A DNA stretch of 64,000 nt from Candidatus Phocaeicola excrementigallinarum (GTDB lineage: Bacteria > Bacteroidota > Bacteroidia > Bacteroidales > Bacteroidaceae). This document shows positions 24,876 to 34,305 of this stretch, piece after piece (position 1 is the first letter of the stretch; every line of letters begins with the position of its first letter). The translations under genes and the position numbers were made by a program. The stretch is from positions 33,149 through 97,148 of the forward strand of contig DWVR01000046.1 in NCBI GenBank assembly GCA_019120125.1, given 5' to 3'. A model generated the notes under the pieces. That model worked only from the letters and a program-made list of their open reading frames with translations. It was not told the DNA's origin and ran no database searches.

Positions 24876-26213
24876 TTATTTTTTCGCGTTGCGTGCACGG
24901 ATGATTCCGCCCACTTTATTCTTACCTAAACGGATATAGTCGAGCATGGGACGATGCGAGGGACAGGTGAACTGGCACGAGCCACACTCGATGCACGACA
25001 TGATATGCTCGCGCTCCACACGCTCCCAGTCGCCATGCGCCGAACAGGTGGCCAGCAGATAAGGCTCCAGCCCCATCGCACAGACGCTGACGCATTTGGC
25101 ACAGTGGATGCATGGCTGGGGAGCAGAACGTCTCGCCTCTTTCCCGTTCATCACCAGCACTCCGGAGCTTCCCTTGCACACCGGGACCTCTACCGTGGCC
25201 AGTGCCTTTCCCATCATCGGGCCGCCGCCTATCACCTTCCCCGTATCTTCGGGCAGTCCGCCGGCCGCATCAATGAGCTGGCTCATCGGCGTACCCAGCC
25301 GGACCCGGAAATTCGACGGGTCGGCCAGCGACTTGCCGGTCACCGTCACCACCCGCTCTATCAGCGGCTTGTTTTTCTGCACCGCCTCGTAAACGGCAAA
25401 TGCGGTCCCCACGTTCTGCACCACCGCACCTACATGGACAGGCAATGCGGGAGGGTCCGGCACCTGACGCCGGATAACGGCGTCAATCAGCTGCTTCTCG
25501 CCTCCTTGCGGATATTTCACCTTGAGCGGCACCACCTCGACGCCCGGATAAGCGGCCGCCCTTTCCGCCATCTTCCGGATGGCGTCCGGCTTGTTGTTCT
25601 CGATGCCGATGTAAGCCTTGTCCACCTTCACCGCCCTCATGAGCAGGGTCACCCCCACCAGAATCTCGTCGGTCTTTTCCAGCATCAGCCGATGGTCGGC
25701 CGTCAGATAAGGCTCGCATTCCACTCCGTTGATGATGACACACTCCGCCCTTGTTCCCGGGGGAGGGGTCAGCTTGACATAAGTGGGGAAACACGCGCCT
25801 CCCATGCCCACCACTCCGGCTTCCTTGACTTTCCGAATGATTTCTTCGGGAGAAAGCGTACATTCACTTACCAGCGTATCGCTCCGGTCGATGCCCTCTT
25901 CCCATTCGTCGCCTTCCACGTCAATGAAGATGGCCGGCTTGCGGTAGCCGCTCGCATCGACCACACTGTCTATCTTGTTCACCTTGCCCGACACGGACGA
26001 AAAGACGGACGCCGACACGAAACCTCCGGCTTCGGCTATCTTGGTCCCCACCTTCACCGTATCGCCCCGCCTGACCACGGGCACGGCCGGCGCGCCGATA
26101 TGCTGCGACAAGGGAAACACGGCTTGTTTGGGAAGCTCCGCCGCCCGGATGGGCTTCCCGGCCGACAGCTTGTTTTCTTCAGGATGGACTCCACCTATTC
26201 TAAATGTTCTCAC
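24876..26213 (-). CDS. rnfC: Rnf complex subunit RnfC (NADH and FMN-binding electron input/output)
   Basis: 445 aa. It begins with the RnfC barrel-sandwich region (FRIGGVHPEENKLSAGKPIR), then a Complex I 51-kDa-like NADH/FMN domain (GVVGMGGACFPTYVKL; INGVECEPYLTADHRLML), an SLBB-like segment, and two C-terminal [4Fe-4S] motifs CIHCAKCVSVC and CIECGSCQFTC, each completed by a CP. RnfC is the peripheral NAD(H) dehydrogenase of the complex. A 119-bp gap separates it from rnfB, the only sizeable gap in the operon. Confidence 0.94.
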   Translation of the reverse strand: MRTFRIGGVHPEENKLSAGKPIRAAELPKQAVFPLSQHIGAPAVPVVRRGDTVKVGTKIAEAGGFVSASVFSSVSGKVNKIDSVVDASGYRKPAIFIDVEGDEWEEGIDRSDTLVSECTLSPEEIIRKVKEAGVVGMGGACFPTYVKLTPPPGTRAECVIINGVECEPYLTADHRLMLEKTDEILVGVTLLMRAVKVDKAYIGIENNKPDAIRKMAERAAAYPGVEVVPLKVKYPQGGEKQLIDAVIRRQVPDPPALPVHVGAVVQNVGTAFAVYEAVQKNKPLIERVVTVTGKSLADPSNFRVRLGTPMSQLIDAAGGLPEDTGKVIGGGPMMGKALATVEVPVCKGSSGVLVMNGKEARRSAPQPCIHCAKCVSVCAMGLEPYLLATCSAHGDWERVEREHIMSCIECGSCQFTCPSHRPMLDYIRLGKNKVGGIIRARNAKK

Positions 26214-26332
26214 AGTCTTTGTATTTTAGGTTTATTGTTCCGGAATATGCCAATGCCTGCAAGACTCTTCACCATCGCCCGGAATGGCAGGACAGTGAAG
26301 CGCTTTCCGACATATTTCAGGAAACGGATTTC

Positions 26333-27178
26333 TTAATTCTCAGCTTCGGCCTTCACCTTTCTCGGAGGGAAATTCACCGCCACAATGGCGCCTTGCGGAC
26401 ATTCCATCTCGCATTTGCGGCACGACTTGCATTTGGCCGGGTCGATATAGGCCAGATTGTTCTCCACCGTAACCGCATCAAACGGACAGACTTTCACGCA
26501 CTTGCCGCAACCGATGCAGGCCACCGCACAGGCTTTGCGCGCCACGGCCCCCTTATCCTTGTTGACGCACCCCACGTAAACCCGGCGGTTGTTCTTTCCT
26601 CTGGGACGAAGCTCGATGATGTTCCGCGGACAAGCGGCGGCACATGCACCGCAAGCGGTACACAAGTCCTCGTCCACCTCAGGAAGTCCCGTCTCCGGAT
26701 TCATGCGGATACCGCCGAACTGACAGGCTTCCGCACAGTCGCCGCAGCCCAGGCAGCCGGACGTGCACCCCGTCTCGCCGCCATAAGTGGAGTGGGCCAC
26801 CGCACACGAGCGCACACCGTCATATTCCGTCAGCCGCGGACGGTTGGCACACGTACCGTTGCACCTCACCACCGCGACGCGGGGTTCGGCCGCCACGGCT
26901 TCCAGTCCCAGAATGGCGGCCACTTTCTCCATGGTAGCCTGTCCTCCCACCGGACACAGCTTTCCCTCCAGCGAACCGGCCTTGACACAGGCGGCCGCAA
27001 ATCCGGAACACCCGGGATAGCCGCAACCGCCGCAATTGGCCTGAGGCAGAGCTTCCGCCACCTGACCGATACGAGGATCTTCATACACAGCGAATTTCTT
27101 GGAAGCCACATACAGGACGACCGCGGAGACCAGTCCGATGGATCCCAATGACACCACTGCTATTAGAATGAGATTCAT
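26333..27178 (-). CDS. rnfB: Rnf complex subunit RnfB (polyferredoxin)
   Basis: 281 aa. A membrane anchor (about 6-26) precedes the four-Cys motif CGGCGYPGC (near 49) with a distal Cys that binds [4Fe-4S], then multiple ferredoxin-type clusters (CLGCGDCAEAC, CTACGACAAACP, CIGCGKCVKVCP, CKSCRKCEMECP). RnfB receives electrons from ferredoxin and passes them into the complex. The number of CxxCxxC repeats exceeds that of E. coli RsxB, as is usual for anaerobes. Confidence 0.95.
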   Translation of the reverse strand: MNLILIAVVSLGSIGLVSAVVLYVASKKFAVYEDPRIGQVAEALPQANCGGCGYPGCSGFAAACVKAGSLEGKLCPVGGQATMEKVAAILGLEAVAAEPRVAVVRCNGTCANRPRLTEYDGVRSCAVAHSTYGGETGCTSGCLGCGDCAEACQFGGIRMNPETGLPEVDEDLCTACGACAAACPRNIIELRPRGKNNRRVYVGCVNKDKGAVARKACAVACIGCGKCVKVCPFDAVTVENNLAYIDPAKCKSCRKCEMECPQGAIVAVNFPPRKVKAEAEN

Positions 27179-27191
27179 AGATAATTGGTTA

Positions 27192-27617
27192 TTAGTTGAT
27201 TACTGATTCCAAGGTAAATACAAAAGTCCGTTTCAGGCGTTTCCGGCACAGATATAGCACCATATAATAAGGTATCAGCATGCCCAAGGCCACCAGAGCG
27301 GACAAAGGCTCGTCCCCTCCGCTGACCGACATGGACGCGAACAATGCCGCCAGCACCACCGCAAACGGGCAGACAAAGGCCCAAAAGACAGCTTTCATTC
27401 CTAACGATGCCGCTCCGGCTATCACCACCTGCTGCCCGGCACGGCATCCCAGCATCCTGCCGTTATACACGTCTATCAGTTTTTCCCGAGATTCCGCCAC
27501 ACTGCAATGCGACTTCACGCTACAGGCCGCACAAGCTGAAGTCTGCACGATCCTCACCTTCAGCCAAGGACCGTCCGTGTTTTCCACAATACCCGTATGT
27601 TTGATTTTGTCGGCCAT
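27192..27617 (-). CDS. rseC: RseC/SoxR-reducing system protein family
   Basis: 141 aa. The N-terminal cytoplasmic part has the RseC cysteine motif SACAACSVKSHC (28-39), followed by two membrane helices (about 72-95 and 104-124). Family members are linked to Rnf function and to reduction of SoxR in Proteobacteria. It is the first gene of the rnf operon, 13 bp before rnfB, as in many Bacteroidetes. No SoxR is encoded here, so an assembly or maintenance role for Rnf is more plausible. Confidence 0.88.
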   Translation of the reverse strand: MADKIKHTGIVENTDGPWLKVRIVQTSACAACSVKSHCSVAESREKLIDVYNGRMLGCRAGQQVVIAGAASLGMKAVFWAFVCPFAVVLAALFASMSVSGGDEPLSALVALGMLIPYYMVLYLCRKRLKRTFVFTLESVIN

Positions 27618-27646
27618 TTTGCAAACTCCACATTACAGTGCAATGG

Positions 27647-27654
27647 CAAATGTA
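27647..27654 (-). promoter_or_regulatory. -7 element TACATTTG for rseC-rnfBCDGEA
   Basis: The minus-strand TACATTTG lies 30 bp upstream of the rseC ATG. It is the only promoter-like site found ahead of the seven-gene operon. Confidence 0.6.
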
Positions 27655-27803
27655 ACATAAAAAATGTTTCGCAAGCAATATAAACGGGAAAAAAATTGCA
27701 TGGACAGCGGAAAATCATCAACTGTCCCGTATTTGTGTAAGCTTAACCAAGCTAGGATCTTTCGCCACAAAATACAAAAAATCCCCAACTTTTCAGACCT
27801 TAA

Positions 27804-27890
27804 AAAACGCCTTGACGTTTTGGTCAAAACGTCAAGGCGTTTTAAGTGAAACGTCGAAGCGTTTTTAAAAAACGTCTAGACGTTTTCGGG
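27804..27890. repeat. Quadruple palindrome repeat, copy B; probable lepA terminator
   Basis: Four AAACG-N6-CGTTT units. The first two form a perfect 18-bp stem (27804-27821 with 27826-27843) around a GGTC loop and, on the minus strand, end in six T. The other units are AAACGTCGAAGCGTTT and the near-perfect palindrome AAACGTCTAGACGTTT. It begins 9 bp after the lepA stop. Unit order differs from copies A and C. Confidence 0.85.
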
Positions 27891-27898
27891 GGAGTATC

Positions 27899-29680
27899 CT
27901 AATCCAGTTTCAGCACCGCCAGGAAGGCCTTCTGGGGCACTTCCACCGTACCGATCTGCTTCATGCGCTTCTTTCCGCGCTTCTGCTTCTCCAGCAGCTT
28001 GCGCTTACGGCTCACGTCACCGCCGTAACACTTGGCCGTCACGTCCTTGCGCACGGCCTTGATGGTCTCGCGCGCGATGATCTTCGAACCGATGGCCGCC
28101 TGAATGGCGATCTCGAACTGCTGGCGCGGAATCAGTTCCTTCAGCTTCTCGCACATGCGCCGTCCCAGCTCGTACGCATTGTCAAAATGAGTCAGCGTGG
28201 AAAGCGCGTCCACCGACTCGCCGTTGAGCAGGATGTCGAGCTTCACCAGCTTCGACGGACGGAAGCCTGCCTGATGGTAGTCGAACGAGGCATAACCCTT
28301 GGAAAGACTCTTCAGTTTGTCGTAGAAGTCAATCACAATCTCACCCAAAGGCATCTTGTAGTGCAGCTCCACACGGTTGCCCGAAATATAGTCCTGACGC
28401 ACCAGCTCGCCACGCTTGCCCAGACACAGGGTCATGATGGGACCGATGTAGTCGGTGGTGGTGATGATGGAAGCGTCGATATACGGCTCTTCGATATGGT
28501 CGATGAGTGTCGGGTCGGGCATTCCGCCGGGGTTGTGCACCTCCTGCACCCCGCCCTGCTTGTCGTACACCATATACGACACGTTGGGCACGGTGGTGAT
28601 GACACTCATGTCGAACTCACGGTCCAGACGCTCCTGGATGATTTCCATGTGGAGCAGGCCCAGGAATCCGCAGCGGAACCCGAAACCGAGCGCCAACGAC
28701 GATTCCGGCTGGAAAGTCAGCGAGGCGTCATTGAGCTGGAGCTTCTCGAGCGAGGCGCGCAGATTCTCGTAATCCTCCGCCTCGATAGGATAGACTCCGG
28801 CGAACACCATCGGCTTCACCTCCTCGAATCCGGCAATCGCCTTCTCGCACGGACGGCCGACATGCGTGATGGTATCGCCCACCTTCACCTCGCGCGAGGT
28901 CTTGATGCCCGAGATGATGTAGCCCACGTCGCCCGTGCGCAGCTCCTTGCGCGGCACCATGTCCATCTTCAGCACCCCCACCTCGTCGGCGTCGTATTCC
29001 TTTCCGGTGTTGAAGAACTTCACGTGGTCGCCCGTGCGGATCACTCCGTTCTCCACCTTGAAATAGGCGATGATGCCACGGAACGAGTTGAACACGGAGT
29101 CGAATATCAATGCCTGGAGAGGCGCGTTCTCGTCGCCTGTAGGACAAGGGATACGGTCCACCACGGCATCCAGGATCTCCTTCACGCCCATTCCGGTCTT
29201 TCCCGACGCGCGGATAATCTCCTCGCGCTTGCATCCCAGCAGGTCGATGATCTCGTCCTCCACCTCATCGGGCATCGCACTGTCCATGTCACACTTGTTC
29301 ATCACCGGAATGATTTCCAGATCGTGTTCCAGAGCCATGTAAAGGTTCGAGATGGTCTGCGCCTGCACGCCCTGCGAGGCATCCACCACGAGCAGGGCAC
29401 CCTCGCACGCCGCGATGGAGCGTGAAACCTCGTAAGAGAAGTCCACGTGTCCCGGAGTGTCGATCAGGTTGAGTACATATTTCTCGCCGTCGCGGGCATA
29501 TTCCATCTGGATGGCATGGCTCTTGATGGTGATGCCGCGCTCGCGTTCCAGATCCATGTCGTCGAGCATCTGTCCTTCGGTAATCTTGATGGTGTCCGTG
29601 TACTCCAGCAGACGGTCCGCCAGCGTTGACTTCCCATGGTCGATATGGGCGATAATGCAAAAATTTCTTATATTCTTCAT
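27899..29680 (-). CDS. lepA: Elongation factor 4 (LepA), ribosome back-translocating GTPase
   Basis: 593 aa from the ATG at 29680 ([20 protein letters not shown]); the ORF-track start 31 codons upstream runs through the promoter. G1 [10 protein letters not shown]3 DTPGH and G4 NKCD are intact; the EF-G-like domains follow, and the LepA-specific C-terminal domain ends [18 protein letters not shown]. It binds ribosomes at the inner membrane or under stress and assists translation and ribosome assembly. Monocistronic, ending in palindrome array B. Confidence 0.96.
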   Translation of the reverse strand: MKNIRNFCIIAHIDHGKSTLADRLLEYTDTIKITEGQMLDDMDLERERGITIKSHAIQMEYARDGEKYVLNLIDTPGHVDFSYEVSRSIAACEGALLVVDASQGVQAQTISNLYMALEHDLEIIPVMNKCDMDSAMPDEVEDEIIDLLGCKREEIIRASGKTGMGVKEILDAVVDRIPCPTGDENAPLQALIFDSVFNSFRGIIAYFKVENGVIRTGDHVKFFNTGKEYDADEVGVLKMDMVPRKELRTGDVGYIISGIKTSREVKVGDTITHVGRPCEKAIAGFEEVKPMVFAGVYPIEAEDYENLRASLEKLQLNDASLTFQPESSLALGFGFRCGFLGLLHMEIIQERLDREFDMSVITTVPNVSYMVYDKQGGVQEVHNPGGMPDPTLIDHIEEPYIDASIITTTDYIGPIMTLCLGKRGELVRQDYISGNRVELHYKMPLGEIVIDFYDKLKSLSKGYASFDYHQAGFRPSKLVKLDILLNGESVDALSTLTHFDNAYELGRRMCEKLKELIPRQQFEIAIQAAIGSKIIARETIKAVRKDVTAKCYGGDVSRKRKLLEKQKRGKKRMKQIGTVEVPQKAFLAVLKLD

Positions 29681-29713
29681 GTATAGTCGTGTAACGTTAC
29701 TGAAATTATTGCG

Positions 29714-29751
29714 CAAAGGTATGAAAAAAATAAGATTTTTCCGTATGTTTG
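29714..29751. promoter_or_regulatory. Divergent -7 elements for lepA (minus) and lemA (plus)
   Basis: Minus-strand TACCTTTG (29714-29721) directs lepA; plus-strand TATGTTTG (29744-29751) directs lemA. The two are only 22 bp apart, so the promoters must share or compete for the same DNA face. Neither has a clear -33 TTTG. Confidence 0.6.
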
Positions 29752-29775
29752 CCGACAAAACCAATTTTGACAAAT

Positions 29776-30366
29776 ATGAAAAAGAAATGGATTACTCCTG
29801 TGATTATTGTGGCAGTCATCGTCATGCTGGTTGCCTGGTGTGCATCTTCGTATAACTCGCTCGTGGCCCAGGAAGAAGGGGTCAGCACCGCGTGGAGCAA
29901 CGTGGAGAACCAGTACCAGCGCCGTTCGGACCTGATTCCGAATCTGGTGAATACGGTGAAAGGATATGCCGCACACGAGAAGGAAACACTCGATGCGGTG
30001 GTGTCGGCACGCGCGAAGGCCACGCAGACACACATCGACCCCGACAATCTCACTCCTGAAAACATAGCCGCCTACCAGCAGGCACAAAATGCCGTGGGAA
30101 GCGCGTTGAGCCGTCTGCTGGTCACCGTGGAAAGATACCCCGACCTGAAGGCGAACGAGAACTTCAAGGAACTTCAGGCCCAGCTGGAAGGCACGGAAAA
30201 CCGCATCAGTGTGGAACGCCGCAAGTTCAACGAGGTGGCACGCATGTTCAATACCGACATCCGCCGTTTCCCGAAAAATATCATCGCCGGCATGTTCGGC
30301 TTCGAGAAACGCCCGTACTTCGAGGCACAGGAAGGCAGCGAGAAAGCTCCTGAAGTGAAGTTCTAA
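29776..30366 (+). CDS. lemA: LemA family protein
   Basis: 196 aa from the ATG at 29776; the ORF-track TTG start overlaps the -7 element. A single N-terminal membrane helix (about 5-23) is followed by the LemA helical domain: [43 protein letters not shown] and [27 protein letters not shown]. LemA proteins are exported or membrane-anchored with the helical domain outside; their role is unclear. It is followed 12 bp later by a TPM-domain gene, a very common pairing. Confidence 0.93.
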   Translation: MKKKWITPVIIVAVIVMLVAWCASSYNSLVAQEEGVSTAWSNVENQYQRRSDLIPNLVNTVKGYAAHEKETLDAVVSARAKATQTHIDPDNLTPENIAAYQQAQNAVGSALSRLLVTVERYPDLKANENFKELQAQLEGTENRISVERRKFNEVARMFNTDIRRFPKNIIAGMFGFEKRPYFEAQEGSEKAPEVKF

Positions 30367-30378
30367 CGCAACGGACCA

Positions 30379-31308
30379 ATGAAACGCTTGTCAGTCATCG
30401 GTCTGCTGTGCGGCATGTGCATGCTGTCTGCCCTTGCCGTGTCCGCAAAGGAATACAAGGTGGAGGATGTGCCGATGGTGCATCTGCAAAACAAGACGCG
30501 CTATGTGAGCAACCCCGACCATATCCTTTCGGACAGGGCCGTGGCGGTGATGGACACCACGCTCTACGCGCTGGAACAGCAGACCGGCATACAGGTACTC
30601 GTGGTGGCGGTGGAACAGATAGAGGGCGGCGACTGCTTCGAGTTTGCCTACCAGCTGGGACGCTCGAACGGTGTGGGCCAGAAAGGCAAGGACAACGGAC
30701 TGGTCATCCTGCTGGTGACAGGCGAACGGTGCATCCAGTTCGCCACAGGCTACGGACTGGAGGGGGTGCTCCCCGACGCGCTCTGCAAACGCATCCAGGA
30801 ACGCTACATGAATCCGGCATTCGGCGAGGACCGGTGGGATGAGGGGATGGTGGCCGGCATACGGGCCGTCCGTCAGGTGCTGGCAAACGAAGAGGGTGCC
30901 CCTACCCCTGCCGAAGAGAACTCAGACAACGCACTGCTCCTCACGATATTGGCTTTCTGCTTCATCGGAGTCCCCGCACTGCTGTGGTTCACCGTCCGGC
31001 AACGCCGGAAATGTCCCAAGTGCCGCCACTATACGCTCCGTCAGGTATCCTCAAGAACAGTGTCACGCTTTGCCGGGACACGCACCGTGGAAACCGTCTA
31101 CCGCTGCACGCATTGCGGATACGTGCGCCGCGTGCAGCAACGGACAGACGATGACAACGATGTCGGCCACCGCGGAGGAAACGGCGGTCCGTTCATGGGA
31201 GGCCCGTTTGTGGGCGGCTTCGGAGGCGGACACGGAGGCGGTGGCTTCAGCGGAGGAAGCTTCGGAGGAGGAGACTTCGGAGGCGGAGGAGCCGGAAGCA
31301 AGTTCTGA
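30379..31308 (+). CDS. TPM-domain (YgcG-like) membrane protein with zinc ribbon and Gly-rich tail
   Basis: 309 aa. A signal peptide (about 1-23, ending AVSA) precedes a TPM domain (about 40-175: YVSNPDHILSDRAVAVMDTTL, GIQVLVVAVEQIEGGD, NGLVILLVTGERCIQFATGYGLEG). One membrane helix follows (about 186-204), then a putative zinc ribbon CPKC...CTHC on the far side, and a Gly-rich tail (GGFGGGHGGGGFSGGSFGGG). TPM proteins are linked to membrane-complex quality control, for example photosystem II repair in plants. The LemA-TPM pairing is common but mechanistically undefined in bacteria. Confidence 0.88.
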   Translation: MKRLSVIGLLCGMCMLSALAVSAKEYKVEDVPMVHLQNKTRYVSNPDHILSDRAVAVMDTTLYALEQQTGIQVLVVAVEQIEGGDCFEFAYQLGRSNGVGQKGKDNGLVILLVTGERCIQFATGYGLEGVLPDALCKRIQERYMNPAFGEDRWDEGMVAGIRAVRQVLANEEGAPTPAEENSDNALLLTILAFCFIGVPALLWFTVRQRRKCPKCRHYTLRQVSSRTVSRFAGTRTVETVYRCTHCGYVRRVQQRTDDDNDVGHRGGNGGPFMGGPFVGGFGGGHGGGGFSGGSFGGGDFGGGGAGSKF

Positions 31309-31386
31309 CACATCCGCGCGCGGAAAGACGACAAAATCCGCGTCTCCAGACGGACACATTACATAAACTGATAAAAAAGAGAGCAC

Positions 31387-32460
31387 ATGAATACATTCGG
31401 AAACATATTCCGCCTGACCAGTTTCGGCGAGTCGCACGGAAAGGCCATCGGCGGCGTCATCGACGGATTTCCAGCAGGCATCGCCATCGACACGGATTTC
31501 GTGCAACGGGAACTCGACCGCCGCCGTCCGGGGCAGTCGGCACTGACCACGGCACGCAAGGAGGCGGATGCCGTGGAATTTCTGTCGGGCATCTACGACG
31601 GAGTGTCCACGGGATGCCCCATCGGCTTCGTGGTATGGAACACCAACCAGCACTCCAACGATTACGACAACATGAAGGACGTGTTCCGCCCGTCGCACGC
31701 CGACTACACCTACACACAGAAGTACGGCATCCGTGACCACCGCGGAGGCGGACGCTCGTCGGCCCGCGAGACCATCGCACGCACGGTGGGAGGCGCGCTG
31801 GCCAAACTCGCGCTCCGGAAGCTGGGCATCCGCGTCACGGCCTTCACCTCGCAGGTGGGTCCGCTCAAGCTCGACAAAGACTACACGGCCTACGACCTGA
31901 GCCGGATTGAAGAGAATCCCGTGCGCTGCCCCGACCCGGAAATGGCCCGGCAGATGGGCGACTATATCCTGAAAGTCAAGGGAGAGGGCGACACTGTCGG
32001 AGGAGTCATCACATGCGTGGCGCAAGGCTGTCCGGCAGGATTGGGCGAGCCCGCATTCGGAAAACTGCACGCCGCATTGGGAAGCGCCATGCTGAGCATC
32101 AACGCCGTAAAAGGCTTTGAATACGGACAGGGATTCGGGAACATGGACATGAAAGGCAGCGAGCAGAACGACATCCTCTTCAACGACCACGGCCACATCG
32201 GTTTCCGCACAAACCGCTCGGGGGGCATCCAGGGCGGCATCAGCAACGGACAGGACATCTACTTCCGCGTGGCGTTCAAACCCGTGGCCACCATACTGAC
32301 GGAACAGCCCACGGTGGACAAGGACGGAAACGAAACGACGCTCAAGGCACGCGGACGGCACGACCCCTGCGTATTGCCCCGGGCCGTCCCCATCGTAGAA
32401 GCCATGACCGCCATGACGCTGCTCGACTATTACTTATTGGACAAAACGACACATCTGTAG
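31387..32460 (+). CDS. aroC: Chorismate synthase
   Basis: 357 aa. It converts EPSP to chorismate with reduced FMN, the end of the shikimate pathway and the precursor for the trp operon elsewhere in this window. Signatures: [47 protein letters not shown] and RPTVDK-like segments ([14 protein letters not shown]). The gap from the TPM gene is 78 bp without a clear promoter, so it may be read through from lemA or carry a weak promoter. Confidence 0.96.
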   Translation: MNTFGNIFRLTSFGESHGKAIGGVIDGFPAGIAIDTDFVQRELDRRRPGQSALTTARKEADAVEFLSGIYDGVSTGCPIGFVVWNTNQHSNDYDNMKDVFRPSHADYTYTQKYGIRDHRGGGRSSARETIARTVGGALAKLALRKLGIRVTAFTSQVGPLKLDKDYTAYDLSRIEENPVRCPDPEMARQMGDYILKVKGEGDTVGGVITCVAQGCPAGLGEPAFGKLHAALGSAMLSINAVKGFEYGQGFGNMDMKGSEQNDILFNDHGHIGFRTNRSGGIQGGISNGQDIYFRVAFKPVATILTEQPTVDKDGNETTLKARGRHDPCVLPRAVPIVEAMTAMTLLDYYLLDKTTHL

Positions 32461-32484
32461 GGAAGCTAAAAAAATCATAAAACC

Positions 32485-33849
32485 ATGGACATCAAACAGT
32501 ACATCAAAGAGAATGAAAGCCGGTTTCTGGACGAGCTTTTCAGCCTCATCCGCATTCCGAGCATCAGTGCCTTACCCCAACACAAGGAAGACATGCTGGC
32601 CTGTGCCGAACGCTGGCGGCAACTGCTTCTTGAAGCCGGAGCCGACGAGGCGATGGTCATGCCCTCACAAGGCAATCCGCTGGTATATGCCGAGAAACAT
32701 GTCAGTCCCGACGCCCCCACCGTATTGGTCTACGGACATTATGACGTGATGCCTGCCGAACCGCTGGAGCTGTGGAAAAGCCAGCCTTTCGAGCCGGAAA
32801 CACGCGACGGACACATCTGGGCACGCGGCGCGGACGATGACAAGGGACAGGCCATGATCCAGGCAAAGGCATTCGAATATCTGGTGAAAGAGAATCTGCT
32901 GAAACATAACGTGAAATTCATTCTGGAAGGAGAAGAGGAAATCGGATCGCCGAGCCTCAATGCTTTCCTCCAGGAACACAAGGAACTGCTGAAAGCGGAC
33001 GTGATCCTGGTTTCGGACACCAGCATGCTGGGAGCCGACCTGCCCTCGCTGACCACCGGCCTGCGCGGACTCGCCTACTGGGAAATCGAAGTGACCGGAC
33101 CCAACCGCGACCTGCATTCGGGACATTTCGGCGGGGCGGTGGCCAACCCGATCAACGTGCTCTGCGACCTCATCGCGCAAATGACCGATGAGGACGGACG
33201 GATTACGGTCCCCCACTTCTACGATGACGTGGAAGAGGTGCCTGCCGCAGAACGCGAGATGATTGCCAGCATCCCGTTCGACGAGAAGAAATACATGGAA
33301 GCCATCGGAGTGAAAGCGCTGAAAGGCGAGAAAGGTTACTCCACACTGGAAAGGAACAGTTGCCGCCCGTCGTTCGACGTGTGCGGAATCTGGGGCGGAT
33401 ATACGGGCGAAGGCTCCAAGACGGTGCTGCCGTCGAAAGCGTACGCCAAGGTATCGTGCCGACTGGTTCCCCATCAGGACCACGAAAAGATCTCGAGACT
33501 GTTTGCCGACCATATACTGTCCATCGCCCCCGACTATGTGACCGTGAAGGTGACTCCCATGCACGGTGGCGAAGGATATGTCTGCCCGATCAGCCTCCCT
33601 GCCTATCAGGCTGCGGAGAAGGGATTCACACAGGCATTCGGAAAAAAACCGCTTGCCGTACGCCGTGGAGGAAGCATCCCCATCATCAGCGACTTTGAAC
33701 GCATTCTGGGCATCAAGACCGTATTGATGGGCTTCGGACTGGAAAGCAACGCCATCCACTCGCCCAACGAGAACTTTCCGCTCGACATCTTCCGGAAAGG
33801 CATCGAGGCGGTGGCCGTGTTCCATCAAGAACTCGACAAGCAGAAATAA
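32485..33849 (+). CDS. M20-family dipeptidase / metallopeptidase
   Basis: 454 aa. M20/M28-type dinuclear zinc hydrolase of the ArgE/DapE/CPG2 group: YGHYDVMPAEP (zinc His and catalytic Asp), WARGADDDKGQ (bridging Asp), EGEEEIGSPS (general-base Glu and zinc Glu) and a C-terminal zinc His in NAIHSPNENFPL. A dimerisation (lid) domain lies near 200-310. No signal peptide, so cytosolic; probably hydrolyses dipeptides. It follows aroC by 24 bp and is likely co-transcribed. The chaotic downstream region contains a dispersed palindromic repeat. Confidence 0.92.
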   Translation: MDIKQYIKENESRFLDELFSLIRIPSISALPQHKEDMLACAERWRQLLLEAGADEAMVMPSQGNPLVYAEKHVSPDAPTVLVYGHYDVMPAEPLELWKSQPFEPETRDGHIWARGADDDKGQAMIQAKAFEYLVKENLLKHNVKFILEGEEEIGSPSLNAFLQEHKELLKADVILVSDTSMLGADLPSLTTGLRGLAYWEIEVTGPNRDLHSGHFGGAVANPINVLCDLIAQMTDEDGRITVPHFYDDVEEVPAAEREMIASIPFDEKKYMEAIGVKALKGEKGYSTLERNSCRPSFDVCGIWGGYTGEGSKTVLPSKAYAKVSCRLVPHQDHEKISRLFADHILSIAPDYVTVKVTPMHGGEGYVCPISLPAYQAAEKGFTQAFGKKPLAVRRGGSIPIISDFERILGIKTVLMGFGLESNAIHSPNENFPLDIFRKGIEAVAVFHQELDKQK

Positions 33850-33904
33850 AGTCAAGACACCTTGCAGACAGAGGCTGTATCAAAATAGAAACAGGCTTTC
33901 ATTT

Positions 33905-33982
33905 TGTCATCCTGAACGGAGTAAAGGATCTCGAAAACACAAACTTATATACACGAGATCCTTCGCTTTGCTCAGGATGACA
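33905..33982. repeat. Dispersed palindromic (REP-like) element
   Basis: 29-nt arms (33905-33933 and 33954-33982) begin and end with TGTCATCCTGA / TCAGGATGACA around a 20-nt AT-rich spacer; the arms pair imperfectly in the middle. Elements with this TGTCATCCTGA signature are, from general knowledge, widespread between genes of Bacteroidales. It separates the convergent ends of the dipeptidase and XRE operons and may serve both as terminator. Confidence 0.75.
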
Positions 33983-34028
33983 TTGATTTTTGATAGTCAA
34001 TTCTCATTTTGAGACACCCTCGTCTTTT

Positions 34029-34235
34029 TCAGTCCGCACGGTATTCCAGAATATCGCCCGGCTGGCAGTCCAGTTCCTTACAGATAGCTTCCAAAGTAGA
34101 GAAGCGTACCGCCTTGGCCTTTCCCGTCTTCAGGATGGAAAGGTTCGCCGGAGTAAGGTCAATCCGTGCGGCAAGCTCTCCCAGCGAAATCTTCCGTTTC
34201 GCCATCATCACATCAAGATTTACTATTATCGGCAT
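34029..34235 (-). CDS. Small XRE/Cro-CI type transcriptional regulator
   Basis: 68 aa, almost entirely one helix-turn-helix: SLGELAARIDLTPANLSILKTGKAKAVRFSTLEAICKELDCQPGDILEY. It starts MPIIVNLDVMMAKRKI, as in YozG-like regulators that often sit next to DUF2975 genes. No ligand domain is present. It is the distal gene of the DUF3836-DUF2975-DUF2975-XRE operon (70 bp after the second DUF2975 gene) and the best candidate to bind the twin palindromes at the operon promoter, giving autoregulation; that link is inference. Confidence 0.88.
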   Translation of the reverse strand: MPIIVNLDVMMAKRKISLGELAARIDLTPANLSILKTGKAKAVRFSTLEAICKELDCQPGDILEYRAD

Positions 34236-34305
34236 AATCGTCGTTCTTTTTTTCCGGTTTTAGTTGCAAACAGCTGCTTTTCGGTTTCATAATCCAAATA
34301 GGTCT

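Noticed and set aside
28187-29425. 412-codon plus-strand ORF opposite lepA
   Set aside because: Shadow frame within a well-defined GTPase gene.
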